Shown here: positions 22,588 to 31,081 of the stretch, piece after piece
Numbering within the stretch: position 1 is the first letter of the stretch
How the letters are laid out: the number at the start of each line of letters is the position of its first letter
Assembly: GCF_006385685.1 (NCBI RefSeq)
Contig: NZ_VFRP01000013.1
Coordinates: 51,155-115,154, forward strand
DNA from: Amaricoccus solimangrovi
GTDB lineage: Bacteria > Pseudomonadota > Alphaproteobacteria > Rhodobacterales > Rhodobacteraceae
Length of the DNA stretch: 64,000 bases
Direction of reading: 5' to 3'
Made by a program: the position numbers and the translations under genes
Notes under the pieces: model-generated
What the model was told of the DNA's origin: nothing
Databases searched by the model: none
Seen by the model: the letters and a program-made list of their open reading frames with translations, nothing else

Positions 22588-23148
22588 ATGGCACTTCTCG
22601 TACTTGGCCTCGTCCTCTGGACCGCGCCGCATCTCGTCAAGCGCCTCGCCCCGGGGGCGCGGGCCGGCCTCGTCGCCCGGCTGGGCGAGGGGGGGACGAA
22701 GGGCCTCATCGGCCTCGTGATCGGGCTGGGGCTCGTCCTGATCATCATCGGCTTCCGCTCCGCCCCCTATGTCGCGCTCTATACGCCGCCGGCCTGGGCG
22801 ATCCACGTCAACAACACGCTGATGCTGATCGCGGTCTTCCTCTTCGGCGCCTCGCACGCGCCGAGCCGGGTCAAGGCCTGGCTGCGCAACCCGATGCTGA
22901 CCGGCGTGGTGGTCTGGGCGGTGGCGCATCTCCTCGTCAACGGCGATCTCGCGGCGCTCATCCTCTTCGGCGGCATGGGGCTCTGGGCGGTCGCCAACAT
23001 CCTGGCGATCGACGCCACCGCGCCGAAGGCGCCGGCGGGGCCGGTGCCGGTCATGGCCGACGTGAAGCTCGCCGTCATCGCCGTGATCGTCTTCGCGGTG
23101 ATCGCCGCGATCCACACCTGGCTCGGCTACTGGCCCTTCCCGAGGTAA
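22588..23148 (+). CDS. NnrU-family membrane protein
   Basis: The 186-residue protein has five or six membrane segments and the NnrU-type features APHLVKRLAP near the start and WAVAHLLVNGDLAALILFGG in the middle. The family is named for a gene linked to nitric-oxide metabolism, but members are widespread and the biochemical role is unclear. AGGAGGAGACACCCCG precedes the ATG. It lies 26 bp after mcl2 and 5 bp before the DUF1737 gene, within an apparent mcl2-NnrU-DUF1737-mch transcript. Confidence 0.85.
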   Translation: MALLVLGLVLWTAPHLVKRLAPGARAGLVARLGEGGTKGLIGLVIGLGLVLIIIGFRSAPYVALYTPPAWAIHVNNTLMLIAVFLFGASHAPSRVKAWLRNPMLTGVVVWAVAHLLVNGDLAALILFGGMGLWAVANILAIDATAPKAPAGPVPVMADVKLAVIAVIVFAVIAAIHTWLGYWPFPR

Positions 23149-23153
23149 CGCCC

Positions 23154-23357
23154 ATGCTCGCCTACCGCTTCCTCTCCGAGGATGACACCTCGGCCTTCTG
23201 CCACAAGGTGACCCGCGCGCTCGACGCCGGCTGGGCGCTGCACGGCGGCCCGACCTATGCCTTCGACGCGGCGCGCGGCGTGATGCGCTGCGGCCAGGCC
23301 GTCGTGAAGGAGGTCGATGTTGCCTACGACCCGTCGATCAAGCTGGGTGATCTCTGA
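23154..23357 (+). CDS. DUF1737 small protein
   Basis: This 67-residue protein carries the DUF1737 pattern: YRFLSEDDTSAFCHKVTRAL then GWALHGGPTYAFD. The family has no assigned function. The stop is one base before the mch start, so the genes are coupled. Its place between NnrU and mch suggests expression with the ethylmalonyl-CoA genes, nothing more specific. Confidence 0.85.
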   Translation: MLAYRFLSEDDTSAFCHKVTRALDAGWALHGGPTYAFDAARGVMRCGQAVVKEVDVAYDPSIKLGDL

Positions 23358-23358
23358 C

Positions 23359-24417
23359 ATGAACCGGACCGACGCGAAGTTCAGCTTCAAGACCAGCGCG
23401 GGAAACTTCTTCGAGGACTACCGCCTCGGGCAGGTGATCCGCCACGCGGTGCCGCGCACCGCGACCGAGGGGGATCGCGCGCTCTATGCCGCGCTCTATC
23501 CGAGCCGCTTCGCCCTCTATTCCTCAGACGCCTTCGCGAAGGCCTCGGGCCTCGCCCGCGGGCCGCTCGAGGATCTGATCGGCTTCCACATCGTCTTCGG
23601 CAAGACCGTGCCGGACATCAGCCTGAACGCGGTGGCGAACCTCGGCTATGCCGAGGGACGCTTTCTCGCGCCGGTCTATCCCGGCGACACGCTGACCTCG
23701 GTCAGCGAGGTGATCGGGCTCAAGGAGAACTCGAACGGCGCGAGCGGCGTCGTCTGGGTCCGCACCACCGGCCACGACCAGACCGGCGCGGCGGTGCTGA
23801 GCTATGTGCGCTGGGTCATGGTCCGCAAGCGCGACCACGCCGCGCCCGCCCCCGAGACCGTCATCCCGAAGCTCGCCCCCGCCGTCGCGGCGGCGGATCT
23901 GGTCGTGCCGGAGGGGCTCGATTTCTCGGGCTACGATTTCGAACTCGCCGGGGCGCCGCACCGCTGGTCCGATTTCGCGGTGGGCGAGCGGATCGATCAC
24001 GTCGATCAGGTCACGATCGAGGAAGCCGAGCACATGATGGCGACCCGGCTGTGGCAGAACACGTCGAAGGTGCATTTCGACGCGACGCAGCGCGAGGACG
24101 GGCGGCGGCTGATCTACGGCGGCCATGTGATCAGTCTCGCGCGGGCGCTGTCCTTCAACGGGCTCGCGAACGCGCAGATGATCGCCGCGATCAACGCGGG
24201 CGCCCATGCCAATCCCTGTTTCGCGGGAACCACCGTGCGCGCCTGGAGCGAGGTGCTCGACATGGCCGAGACCGCGAATCCGGGGGTCGGCGCGCTGCGT
24301 CTGCGCCTCGTCGCCACCACGGCCGGGACCGAGCCCTTCGGGCTCCGCGACGCGGACGGGCGCTACCGGAAGGGCGTCCTGCTCGACCTCGACTACTGGG
24401 CCTTCATTCCGAAATAG
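23359..24417 (+). CDS. mch: Mesaconyl-C1-CoA (2-methylfumaryl-CoA) hydratase
   Basis: The 352-residue protein has two MaoC-like hot-dog domains. The first contains GNFFEDYRLGQVIRHAVPRT and DLIGFHIVFGKTVPDISLNA, the second GERIDHVDQVTIEEAEHMMATRL cut by short loops. Mch hydrates mesaconyl-C1-CoA to beta-methylmalyl-CoA in the ethylmalonyl-CoA pathway. The length fits the family (about 340), and neighbours ccr, ecm and mcl2 support the call. ATG 23359 follows the previous stop by one base. Confidence 0.92.
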   Translation: MNRTDAKFSFKTSAGNFFEDYRLGQVIRHAVPRTATEGDRALYAALYPSRFALYSSDAFAKASGLARGPLEDLIGFHIVFGKTVPDISLNAVANLGYAEGRFLAPVYPGDTLTSVSEVIGLKENSNGASGVVWVRTTGHDQTGAAVLSYVRWVMVRKRDHAAPAPETVIPKLAPAVAAADLVVPEGLDFSGYDFELAGAPHRWSDFAVGERIDHVDQVTIEEAEHMMATRLWQNTSKVHFDATQREDGRRLIYGGHVISLARALSFNGLANAQMIAAINAGAHANPCFAGTTVRAWSEVLDMAETANPGVGALRLRLVATTAGTEPFGLRDADGRYRKGVLLDLDYWAFIPK

Positions 24418-24431
24418 ACGAAAACAGTCGT

Positions 24432-24462
24432 TGTGATCACAGCGCGGAAGGCTGTGATCACA
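24432..24462 (+). promoter_or_regulatory. Paired TGTGATCACA operator upstream of sdhC
   Basis: TGTGATCACA occurs at 24432-24441 and 24453-24462, again 21 bp apart, as TGTGATCACAGC, nine bases, TGTGATCACAAA. This is the same arrangement and orientation as at sucC. The second copy ends 164 bp before the sdhC ATG. It begins 15 bp after the mch stop, so it separates sdh control from the mcl2-mch transcript. Confidence 0.75.
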
Positions 24463-24538
24463 AAATGAATTCGCGCTTGCTTTCGTGAAAAAAACAACGG
24501 AAACAGGGTGCGCTGGCGCCGGAAGGGCGCGGACTCAG

Positions 24539-24618
24539 GTCGCATCGGTTTCCCGAGCCGGAACCACGGAATTGCCCGGCTCCGACCGTTCGGAGGCCCG
24601 GATGCGACGGTAGGGAGG
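24539..24618 (+). promoter_or_regulatory. Structured leader of sdhC
   Basis: GTCGCATC (24539-24546) is perfectly complementary to GATGCGAC (24601-24608), closing a domain that contains GAGCCGG/CCGGCTC (24555-24561 with 24576-24582) and CCGA/TCGG (24582-24585 or 24583 onward with 24590-24593). The closing helix ends five bases before the Shine-Dalgarno GGGAGG (24612-24617), so folding could influence translation. It matches no riboswitch class I can recall. Confidence 0.45.
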
Positions 24619-24625
24619 CCTTTGA

Positions 24626-25018
24626 ATGGCAGACGTGAATCCCCCGAACCGGCCCCTGTCGCCATTCATGATAGGACCGGTCTACCGGCCGCAGATCACC
24701 TCGGTCATGTCGATCCTGCATCGCGTCACCGGCGTCGGGTTGACGCTCGCCGCGATCCTCGTGGTCTGGTGGTTCCTGGCGCTGGGCGCGGGCCCCGCCG
24801 ATTTCGCGCGGGTCGACGGGTTCCTCACCTCCTGGTTCGGCGGGCTCATCCTCATCGGCTCGCTCGCCGCCTTCTGGTACCATTTCTGCAACGGCATCCG
24901 GCACCTCTTCTGGGACGCGGGCTACGGGTTCGACCTTCCCACGGTGCACAAGTCCGGCAAGGCCGTGATCGCCGCGACGGCGATCCTGACCGTCCTCACC
25001 CTGATCCTGGCCTTCTGA
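24626..25018 (+). CDS. sdhC: Succinate dehydrogenase cytochrome b556 subunit
   Basis: The 130-residue protein has three membrane segments. RPLSPFMIGPVYRPQITSVM and SILHRVTGVGL form the quinone-site region with its serine and arginine; WYHFCNGIRHLFWDAG carries the haem-ligand histidine. It anchors SdhAB and passes electrons to ubiquinone. It is the first gene of sdhCDAB, with GGGAGG upstream and a long leader with a paired palindrome. Confidence 0.94.
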   Translation: MADVNPPNRPLSPFMIGPVYRPQITSVMSILHRVTGVGLTLAAILVVWWFLALGAGPADFARVDGFLTSWFGGLILIGSLAAFWYHFCNGIRHLFWDAGYGFDLPTVHKSGKAVIAATAILTVLTLILAF

Positions 25019-25029
25019 GGGAGCGCGAG

Positions 25030-25410
25030 ATGGATTTCCGTACCGATCGGCAGCGCGTGGAAGGGCTCGGCTCCGCGCATGAGGGGGTGGGGCACTGGTG
25101 GAGCCAGCGCATCACCTCGATCGCGCTGGTGCCGCTGACGCTGCTCTTCATCTTCCCCTTCGCGCGGCACCTCGGCCAGGACTACGCGGCGGTCCGCGCC
25201 GCCTATGCCAATCCGTTCAACGCGATCGTCGCGCTGCTTCTCATCGTCACCGTGTTTCTCCACCTGTGGCAGGGGCTGCAGGTCGTGATCGAGGATTACG
25301 TCCAGGGCAAGCCGGCGCGCACCGCGCTGCTGCTCGCCAACACGCTGTTCTGCTGGGCCATGGGGCTCGTCGGCGTTTTCGCCGTTGCCCGGATCGTTTT
25401 CGCCGGCTGA
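25030..25410 (+). CDS. sdhD: Succinate dehydrogenase membrane anchor subunit
   Basis: The 126-residue protein has three membrane segments. GLGSAHEGVGHWWSQRITSI is the conserved N-terminal SdhD signature; LHLWQGLQVVIEDYVQG carries the second haem-facing histidine and the quinone-site tyrosine-aspartate region. ATG 25030 follows the sdhC stop by 11 bases with GGGAGCGAG as ribosome-binding site. Confidence 0.93.
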   Translation: MDFRTDRQRVEGLGSAHEGVGHWWSQRITSIALVPLTLLFIFPFARHLGQDYAAVRAAYANPFNAIVALLLIVTVFLHLWQGLQVVIEDYVQGKPARTALLLANTLFCWAMGLVGVFAVARIVFAG

Positions 25411-25422
25411 AAGGACGCTTGA

Positions 25423-27231
25423 ATGTCTGCCTATACGTTCATCGACCATACCTATGACGTCGTGGTGGTCGGCGCCGGCGGTTCCGGGCTTCGCGCGACC
25501 CTCGGCATGGCGGAGCAGGGACTGAGAACCGCCTGCGTCACCAAGGTGTTCCCGACGCGCTCCCACACCGTCGCCGCCCAGGGCGGCATCGCCGCCTCGC
25601 TCGGCAACATGGGGCCCGACAGCTGGCAGTGGCACATGTACGACACCGTGAAGGGGTCGGACTGGCTCGGCGACACCGATGCGATGGAATATCTCGCGCG
25701 CTCCGCCCCGGCCGCGGTCTACGAGCTCGAACATTACGGCGTGCCCTTCTCCCGCACCGAGTCGGGCAAGATCTACCAGCGCCCCTTCGGCGGCCACACC
25801 ACCGAATTCGGCGAGGGTCCGCCGGTGCAGCGCACCTGCGCCGCCGCCGACCGTACCGGACACGCGATCCTGCACACGCTCTATGGCCGGTCGCTGAAGG
25901 AGAAGGCGGAGTTCTACATCGAGTACTTCGCCATCGACCTCATCATGGCCGAGGACGGATCCTGCCAGGGCGTGCTGGCCTGGAAGCTCGACGACGGCAC
26001 GCTGCACCGGTTCAACGCGAAGATGGTGGTGCTCGCCACCGGCGGCTATGGCCGCGCCTATTTCTCCGCGACCTCGGCCCATACCTGCACCGGCGACGGC
26101 GGCGGCATGGTCGCGCGCCAGGGGCTGCCGCTCCAGGACATGGAATTCGTGCAGTTCCATCCGACCGGCATCTACGGCTCCGGCTGCCTCATCACCGAGG
26201 GCGCGCGCGGCGAGGGCGGCTATCTCACCAATTCCGAGGGCGAGCGGTTCATGGAACGCTACGCGCCCACCTACAAGGATCTCGCCTCGCGCGACGTCGT
26301 CTCGCGCTGCATGACGATCGAGATCCGCGAGGGGCGGGGCGTCGGGCCGAACAAGGACCACATCTACCTCAACCTCAACCACCTGCCGCCCGAGGCGCTG
26401 CACGAGCGGCTGCCGGGCATCTCGGAATCGGCGAAGATCTTCGCCGGCGTCGACGTGACCAAGGCGCCGATCCCGGTGCTGCCGACCGTGCATTACAACA
26501 TGGGCGGCATCCCGACGAACTACTGGGGCGAGGTGCTGAACCCGACCGCCGAGAACCCCGACGCGATCCTGCCCGGGCTGATGGCGGTGGGCGAGGCGGG
26601 CTGCGCCTCCGTTCACGGCGCGAACCGGCTCGGCTCGAACAGCCTGATCGACCTCGTGGTCTTCGGCCGCGCCGCCGCGATCAGGGCGGGCGAGGTGGTG
26701 AATCCGAAGGAGCCGAACCGGCCGCTGAACCCGGCCTCCGTCGAGAAGGCGGTCTCCCGCTTCGACGCGCTTCGCGACGCCGCCGGCGACATCGCGACGG
26801 CGGAGCTGCGCGACACGATGCAGCGGACGATGCAGTCCGACGCGGCGGTGTTCCGCACCGACAAGTCGCTGGCCGAGGGTGTGGAGAAGATGAAGGCCGT
26901 GGCCGACCAGATGGCGCGGATCAAGGTCACCGACCGCTCGCTCATCTGGAACTCCGACCTGATGGAGACGCTGGAACTCACCAACCTGATGCCGAACGCG
27001 CTCGCGACCATCGTCGCGGCCGAGGCGCGCAAGGAGAGCCGGGGCGCCCACGCGCACGAGGATTATCCGGACCGCGACGACGCGAACTGGCGCAAGCACA
27101 GCCTCGCGGTCGTCGGCGAGGACAATTCGGTGACGCTGGCCTACCGGCCCGTCCATCTCGATCCGCTGACGGCCCATGACGAGGGCGGCATCGACCTGAA
27201 GAAGATCGCGCCCAAGGCGCGCGTGTACTGA
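25423..27231 (+). CDS. sdhA: Succinate dehydrogenase flavoprotein subunit
   Basis: The 602-residue catalytic subunit oxidises succinate to fumarate. [20 protein letters not shown] binds [21 protein letters not shown] contains the histidine that carries covalent [23 protein letters not shown] and [15 protein letters not shown] supply active-site residues. Twelve bases separate it from sdhD, and 11 bases lie before sdhB. Confidence 0.97.
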   Translation: MSAYTFIDHTYDVVVVGAGGSGLRATLGMAEQGLRTACVTKVFPTRSHTVAAQGGIAASLGNMGPDSWQWHMYDTVKGSDWLGDTDAMEYLARSAPAAVYELEHYGVPFSRTESGKIYQRPFGGHTTEFGEGPPVQRTCAAADRTGHAILHTLYGRSLKEKAEFYIEYFAIDLIMAEDGSCQGVLAWKLDDGTLHRFNAKMVVLATGGYGRAYFSATSAHTCTGDGGGMVARQGLPLQDMEFVQFHPTGIYGSGCLITEGARGEGGYLTNSEGERFMERYAPTYKDLASRDVVSRCMTIEIREGRGVGPNKDHIYLNLNHLPPEALHERLPGISESAKIFAGVDVTKAPIPVLPTVHYNMGGIPTNYWGEVLNPTAENPDAILPGLMAVGEAGCASVHGANRLGSNSLIDLVVFGRAAAIRAGEVVNPKEPNRPLNPASVEKAVSRFDALRDAAGDIATAELRDTMQRTMQSDAAVFRTDKSLAEGVEKMKAVADQMARIKVTDRSLIWNSDLMETLELTNLMPNALATIVAAEARKESRGAHAHEDYPDRDDANWRKHSLAVVGEDNSVTLAYRPVHLDPLTAHDEGGIDLKKIAPKARVY

Positions 27232-27242
27232 GGGAGGCTCCG

Positions 27243-28022
27243 ATGGCAGAGTTCAAGCTTCCGAAGAACAGCCAGGTCACGATCGGCAAGTCGTGGCCCC
27301 GGCCCGAAGGCGCCAGCAACGTGCGCGCGTTCAAGATCTACCGCTACGACCCGGACACCGGACAGAACCCCCGGATCGACACCTATTTCGTCGACATGGA
27401 CAGCTGCGGTCCGATGGTTCTCGACGCGCTGATCAAGATCAAGAACGAGATCGACCCGACGCTGACCTTCCGCCGCTCCTGCCGCGAGGGGATCTGCGGC
27501 TCCTGCGCGATGAACATCGACGGGATCAACCGGCTCGCCTGCATCTGGGGCATGGACGAGATCAAGGGCGACGTGAAGATCTATCCGCTGCCGCACATGC
27601 CGGTGGTGAAGGACCTCGTCACCGACCTCACGCATTTCTACGCGCAGCACGCCTCGATCATGCCCTGGCTCGAGACGAAGACCAACGAGCCGGCGGGCGA
27701 GTGGAAGCAGTCGATCGAGGATCGCCGCAAGCTCGACGGCCTCTACGAATGCGTGATGTGCGCCTGCTGCTCGACCTCCTGCCCGAGCTACTGGTGGAAC
27801 GGCGACCGCTATCTCGGCCCGGCCGCGCTGCTGCACGCCTATCGCTGGATCATCGATTCCCGCGACGAGGCGACGGGCGAGCGGCTCGACGAGCTCGAGG
27901 ATCCGTTCAAGCTCTATCGCTGCCACACGATCATGAACTGCGCCCAGACCTGCCCGAAGGGGCTGAACCCGGCGAAGGCGATCGCCTCGATCAAGCAGCT
28001 GATGGTCGAACGCCGCCTCTGA
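27243..28022 (+). CDS. sdhB: Succinate dehydrogenase iron-sulfur subunit
   Basis: The 259-residue protein holds all three iron-sulfur centres. [20 protein letters not shown] with the later Cys binds [2Fe-2S]. [17 protein letters not shown] and [11 protein letters not shown] bind the [4Fe-4S] and [3Fe-4S] clusters. It transfers electrons from SdhA to the membrane anchor. GGGAGGCTCCG precedes the ATG. A strong terminator follows. Confidence 0.97.
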   Translation: MAEFKLPKNSQVTIGKSWPRPEGASNVRAFKIYRYDPDTGQNPRIDTYFVDMDSCGPMVLDALIKIKNEIDPTLTFRRSCREGICGSCAMNIDGINRLACIWGMDEIKGDVKIYPLPHMPVVKDLVTDLTHFYAQHASIMPWLETKTNEPAGEWKQSIEDRRKLDGLYECVMCACCSTSCPSYWWNGDRYLGPAALLHAYRWIIDSRDEATGERLDELEDPFKLYRCHTIMNCAQTCPKGLNPAKAIASIKQLMVERRL

Positions 28023-28043
28023 CGCGCACGCGCCTCGCATGGC

Positions 28044-28084
28044 GGAAAGGCCCGATCCGGCGGATCGGGCCTTTCCTCTTTTCG
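28044..28084 (+). terminator. Rho-independent terminator after sdhB
   Basis: A perfect 15-bp stem (28044-28058 with 28062-28076, arms beginning GGAAAGGCCC and ending GGGCCTTTCC) has a 3-base loop and is followed by TCTTTTTTC-like T-rich sequence. It lies 21 bp after the sdhB stop and closes the sdh operon. On the opposite strand the stem is preceded by A-rich sequence, so it might also serve the minus-strand gene that ends at 28112. Confidence 0.9.
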
Positions 28085-28111
28085 GGTGGCGGCGCGCCCG
28101 CCGCCGCCCGC

Positions 28112-28360
28112 TTACGGGTTGCTCTGCTGCGGCGCCGGGGCGGGGCTCATCGGGCTCGGCGCCTCCGAGGCCGGCGGCTCGGCGCCCGGCGTCGTCGGAT
28201 TCTCGACCGCGGGCGCGGTCGGCTCGGGCGCGGTCATCGGCGCCGTGGTCGCCGCGGGCTCGGCCGGCGGCGGCGCGGTTTCCGCGCCGAAGAGGCCCGC
28301 CATCCAGGCGATCACCAGAAGAACGATCACCGCCGCGGCGATCCAGACCCATCTGCTCAT
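28112..28360 (-). CDS. Small membrane-anchored Pro/Ala-rich protein
   Basis: The 82-residue product starts with one membrane segment (residues about 3-22, WVWIAAAVIVLLVIAWMAGL), followed by a low-complexity tail rich in Pro, Ala, Glu and Thr. It is not recognised as a named family. The ATG at 28360 is chosen because GGAGGAAGCAGC precedes it; the frame extends 17 codons further upstream without a ribosome-binding site. It may be a periplasmic spacer or stress protein; no function is claimed. Confidence 0.6.
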   Translation of the reverse strand: MSRWVWIAAAVIVLLVIAWMAGLFGAETAPPPAEPAATTAPMTAPEPTAPAVENPTTPGAEPPASEAPSPMSPAPAPQQSNP

Positions 28361-28436
28361 GCTGCTTCCTCCGCGCGCCGGGGTAACCTTGGGGCTGCGA
28401 TATTCAACCATGTTCCGATCCTCTTTCTCGCCGGCA

Positions 28437-28841
28437 TCAGCGACCCATCGGGGTCAGCGTCTCGATCGGCCGCGCCTCCTCGGGCGGCGTCACGGGCTGC
28501 TCGGCGTAGCGCGCCGGATCCACGCGGTCGGCATGGGCTTCCGGATGACGCATGATCTCCTCGACCTTCGGCACGTCGGTCTCCTCCACCGTGACCGAGA
28601 CGACAAAATCGCCGCGTCGGATGGCGTCCTGATAGAGACGGGTGTCGGCCTCGGGCAGATCGAGCTCGCTCAGGACCGAGTCGTAGATCCCGAGATCCGC
28701 CGCGTCGTCGATCCCCGCCACCCGGTCGGGGATCACGTGGATGCGCGCGTTCGCCAGTCCTTCGTTCCGGAGCGCCTCGCGCACCAGATCCGCGCTCGCG
28801 AATCTTCGATAGAGCGCGGTGACATTCTGCTCCCTGAGCAT
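28437..28841 (-). CDS. Small soluble protein resembling the general-stress 17M/YflT fold
   Basis: The 134-residue product begins MLREQNVTALYRRFASADLV and later has GDFVVSVTVEETDVPKVEEI. This opening strand-helix and closing VSV-T-V-DVPKVEEIM pattern resembles the YflT/general stress protein 17M domain, a weak call by eye. A Pro-rich tail follows. ATG 28841 has an excellent AGGAGGAG six bases upstream, better than the ATG codons 9 and 11 codons earlier. Confidence 0.6.
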   Translation of the reverse strand: MLREQNVTALYRRFASADLVREALRNEGLANARIHVIPDRVAGIDDAADLGIYDSVLSELDLPEADTRLYQDAIRRGDFVVSVTVEETDVPKVEEIMRHPEAHADRVDPARYAEQPVTPPEEARPIETLTPMGR

Positions 28842-28950
28842 TTTCTCCTCCTGCGGGGTCGATGCCATATGCACAAGAAATGCGCCGCGTGGCGTCGGGT
28901 TCCGGGGAGGGAGGGGGCAGCGACTTTTCGCCGCCCCCGGGGGCGCGCGC

Positions 28951-30918
28951 TCAGGCGGCGGCGCGGCCCTCGCGGTCCACCAGGGCGACGATGTCGAGCA
29001 TGATCCGGTTCAGCTCGAAATCCTTCGGCGTGTAGACGCGGGCCACGCCCTCGCCGCGCAGCGTCTCGGCGTCGGTCTCGGGAATGATGCCGCCGACCAC
29101 GAGCGGCACGTCGTCGAGCCCCGCGGCCCTCATCCGCGAGAGCACCTCGCCGACCAGCGGCAGATGGCTGCCGGAGAGGATCGAGAGGCCGATCACATGC
29201 ACGGATTCCTCGAGCGCGGCGTTCACGATCTGCGCGGGGGTGAGCCGGATGCCCTCGTAGAGCACTTCCATGCCGGAATCGCGCGCGCGCACGGCGATCT
29301 GCTCGGCGCCGTTGGAATGGCCATCGAGCCCGGGCTTGCCAACGAGGAACTTGATCCGGCGGCCGAGCCGCGTGCTCGCCGCCTCCACCGCCGCGCGCAC
29401 CTCCGTCAGGTTGCCGGCGGGCGCCGAGGCGGCCTTGCCGACGCCGGTGGGCGCGCGGTACTCGCCGAAGACCTCGCGCATCGCCGCCCCCCATTCGCCG
29501 GTGGTGACGCCGGCCTTCGCCGCGGCGATCGAGGGGGGCATGATGTTCTCGCCCGCCCGCGCCGCGGCCTTGAGCGCCGCGATCGCCGCCTCGGCGGCGG
29601 CGGAGTCGCGGCTCTCGCGCCAGGCCGCGAGCCGCGCGATCTGGTCCGCCTCCACCGCCGGATCGACGACGAGGATGCCGCCCTCGCCCGCGGTCAGCGG
29701 GCTCGACTCACCCTCGGCGTATCGATTCACGCCGACGACGACCGTCTCGCCCGCCTCGATCCGGCCGAGCCGGGCGGTATTGGCGGCGACGAGCTGCGAC
29801 TTCATGTAGTCGATCGCCGCGACCGCGCCGCCCATCTCGTCGATCCGCGCGAGCTCCGCGCGGGCGCCGGCCTTCAGCGCCTCGACCTTGGCATCGACCG
29901 CCGGGTTGCCGTCGAAGAGGTCGCCGTATTCGAGCAGGTCGGTCTCGTAGGCCATGATCTGCTGCATCCGGAGCGACCATTGCTGGTCCCAGGGCCGGGG
30001 CAGGCCCAGCGCCTCGTTCCAGGCCGGAAGCTGCACCGCGCGGGCGCGCGCCTTCTTCGAGAGGACGACGGCCAGCATCTCGATCAGGATGCGGTAGACG
30101 TTGTTCTCCGGCTGCTGCTCGGTCAGGCCGAGCGAATTCACCTGCACGCCGTAGCGGAAGCGGCGCAGCTTCGGATCCGCGACGCCGTAGCGCGTCTCGG
30201 TGATCTCGTCCCAGAGATCGACGAAGGCGCGCATCTTGCACATCTCGGTCACGAAGCGGATGCCCGCGTTGACGAAGAAGGAGATGCGGCTGACGACCTT
30301 CGGGAAGTCCTCGGCCGGAACCTGATCCCGCACCTGGTCGAGCACCGCGCAGGCGGTGGCGAGCGCGTAGGCGAGTTCCTGCTCCGGCGTCGCCCCCGCC
30401 TCCTGCAGGTGGTAGGAGCAGACGTTCATCGGGTTCCACTTCGGCACGTCGTGGTAGCAGAACTCGGCGATGTCGGCGATCAGCTTCAGGCTCGGCGCGG
30501 GCGGGAAGACATAGGTGCCGCGCGAGAGATATTCCTTGATGATGTCGTTCTGCACCGTGCCCTGGAGCTTCGTGACGTCGGCGCCCTGCTCCTCGGCGAC
30601 CGAGACATAGAGCGCGAGCAGCCAGCCGGCGGTCGCGTTGATCGTCATCGAGGTGTTCATCACCTCGAGCGGGATCTGGTCGAAGAGCGCGCGCATGTCG
30701 CCGATATGGCTCACGGGCACGCCGACCTTGCCGACCTCGCCCCGCGAGAGCACGTGGTCGCTGTCGTAGCCGGTCTGCGTCGGCAGGTCGAAGGCCACGG
30801 ACAGGCCGGTCTGGCCCCGGGCGAGATTCTGGCGATAGAGCGCGTTCGACTTCTCGGCGGTCGAGTGTCCGGCATAGGTCCGGAACAGCCAAGGCTTGTC
30901 GCGGTGCGTTTCGGTCAT
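28951..30918 (-). CDS. ecm: Ethylmalonyl-CoA mutase
   Basis: The 655-residue coenzyme-B12 mutase converts ethylmalonyl-CoA to methylsuccinyl-CoA. WLFRTYAGHSTAEKSNALYR and GLSVAFDLPTQTGYDSDH are the substrate-barrel start. The C-terminal B12-binding domain carries the DxHxxG motif in GKPGLDGHSNGAEQIAVRAR and the later GLSILSGSH. Methylmalonyl-CoA mutase is the close relative; the size (mature mutase A is nearer 700-750) and the nearby ccr and mch favour Ecm. ATG 30918 matches the family N-terminus. An upstream extension of the frame is unsupported. Confidence 0.92.
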   Translation of the reverse strand: MTETHRDKPWLFRTYAGHSTAEKSNALYRQNLARGQTGLSVAFDLPTQTGYDSDHVLSRGEVGKVGVPVSHIGDMRALFDQIPLEVMNTSMTINATAGWLLALYVSVAEEQGADVTKLQGTVQNDIIKEYLSRGTYVFPPAPSLKLIADIAEFCYHDVPKWNPMNVCSYHLQEAGATPEQELAYALATACAVLDQVRDQVPAEDFPKVVSRISFFVNAGIRFVTEMCKMRAFVDLWDEITETRYGVADPKLRRFRYGVQVNSLGLTEQQPENNVYRILIEMLAVVLSKKARARAVQLPAWNEALGLPRPWDQQWSLRMQQIMAYETDLLEYGDLFDGNPAVDAKVEALKAGARAELARIDEMGGAVAAIDYMKSQLVAANTARLGRIEAGETVVVGVNRYAEGESSPLTAGEGGILVVDPAVEADQIARLAAWRESRDSAAAEAAIAALKAAARAGENIMPPSIAAAKAGVTTGEWGAAMREVFGEYRAPTGVGKAASAPAGNLTEVRAAVEAASTRLGRRIKFLVGKPGLDGHSNGAEQIAVRARDSGMEVLYEGIRLTPAQIVNAALEESVHVIGLSILSGSHLPLVGEVLSRMRAAGLDDVPLVVGGIIPETDAETLRGEGVARVYTPKDFELNRIMLDIVALVDREGRAAA

Positions 30919-31049
30919 GCGATTCCCCTGCGCGGATACCCCCGCTTTGCTGCGGCGCAGGATACGCGGGGGGCGAAAGCGCGCGCAAGAAGATTTCGTG
31001 ACGGAAGTCCCTGAGGAAAGGTTGTTTGCGACCAATGTAGGGCGCGGAG

Positions 31050-31074
31050 GGGCGGCCGGACCGGCCGGCCGCCC
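31050..31074 (-). terminator. GC hairpin downstream of the BCCT gene
   Basis: GGGCGGCC (31050-31057) pairs with GGCCGCCC (31067-31074) with partly self-complementary loop bases. It lies eight bases past the BCCT stop (minus strand) and upstream of ecm. There is no T-run, so it is a possible rather than certain terminator. Confidence 0.45.
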
Positions 31075-31081
31075 GGGATTG

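Noticed and set aside
24432..24462. GATC in the palindromes as a methylation switch
   Set aside because: The cell-cycle methylase of Alphaproteobacteria recognises GANTC, not GATC, so no epigenetic role is claimed.
24539..24618. Known riboswitch class in the sdhC leader
   Set aside because: The helices do not correspond to the conserved cores of the cobalamin, SAM, glycine or TPP classes that I can recall. It is kept only as a structured leader.
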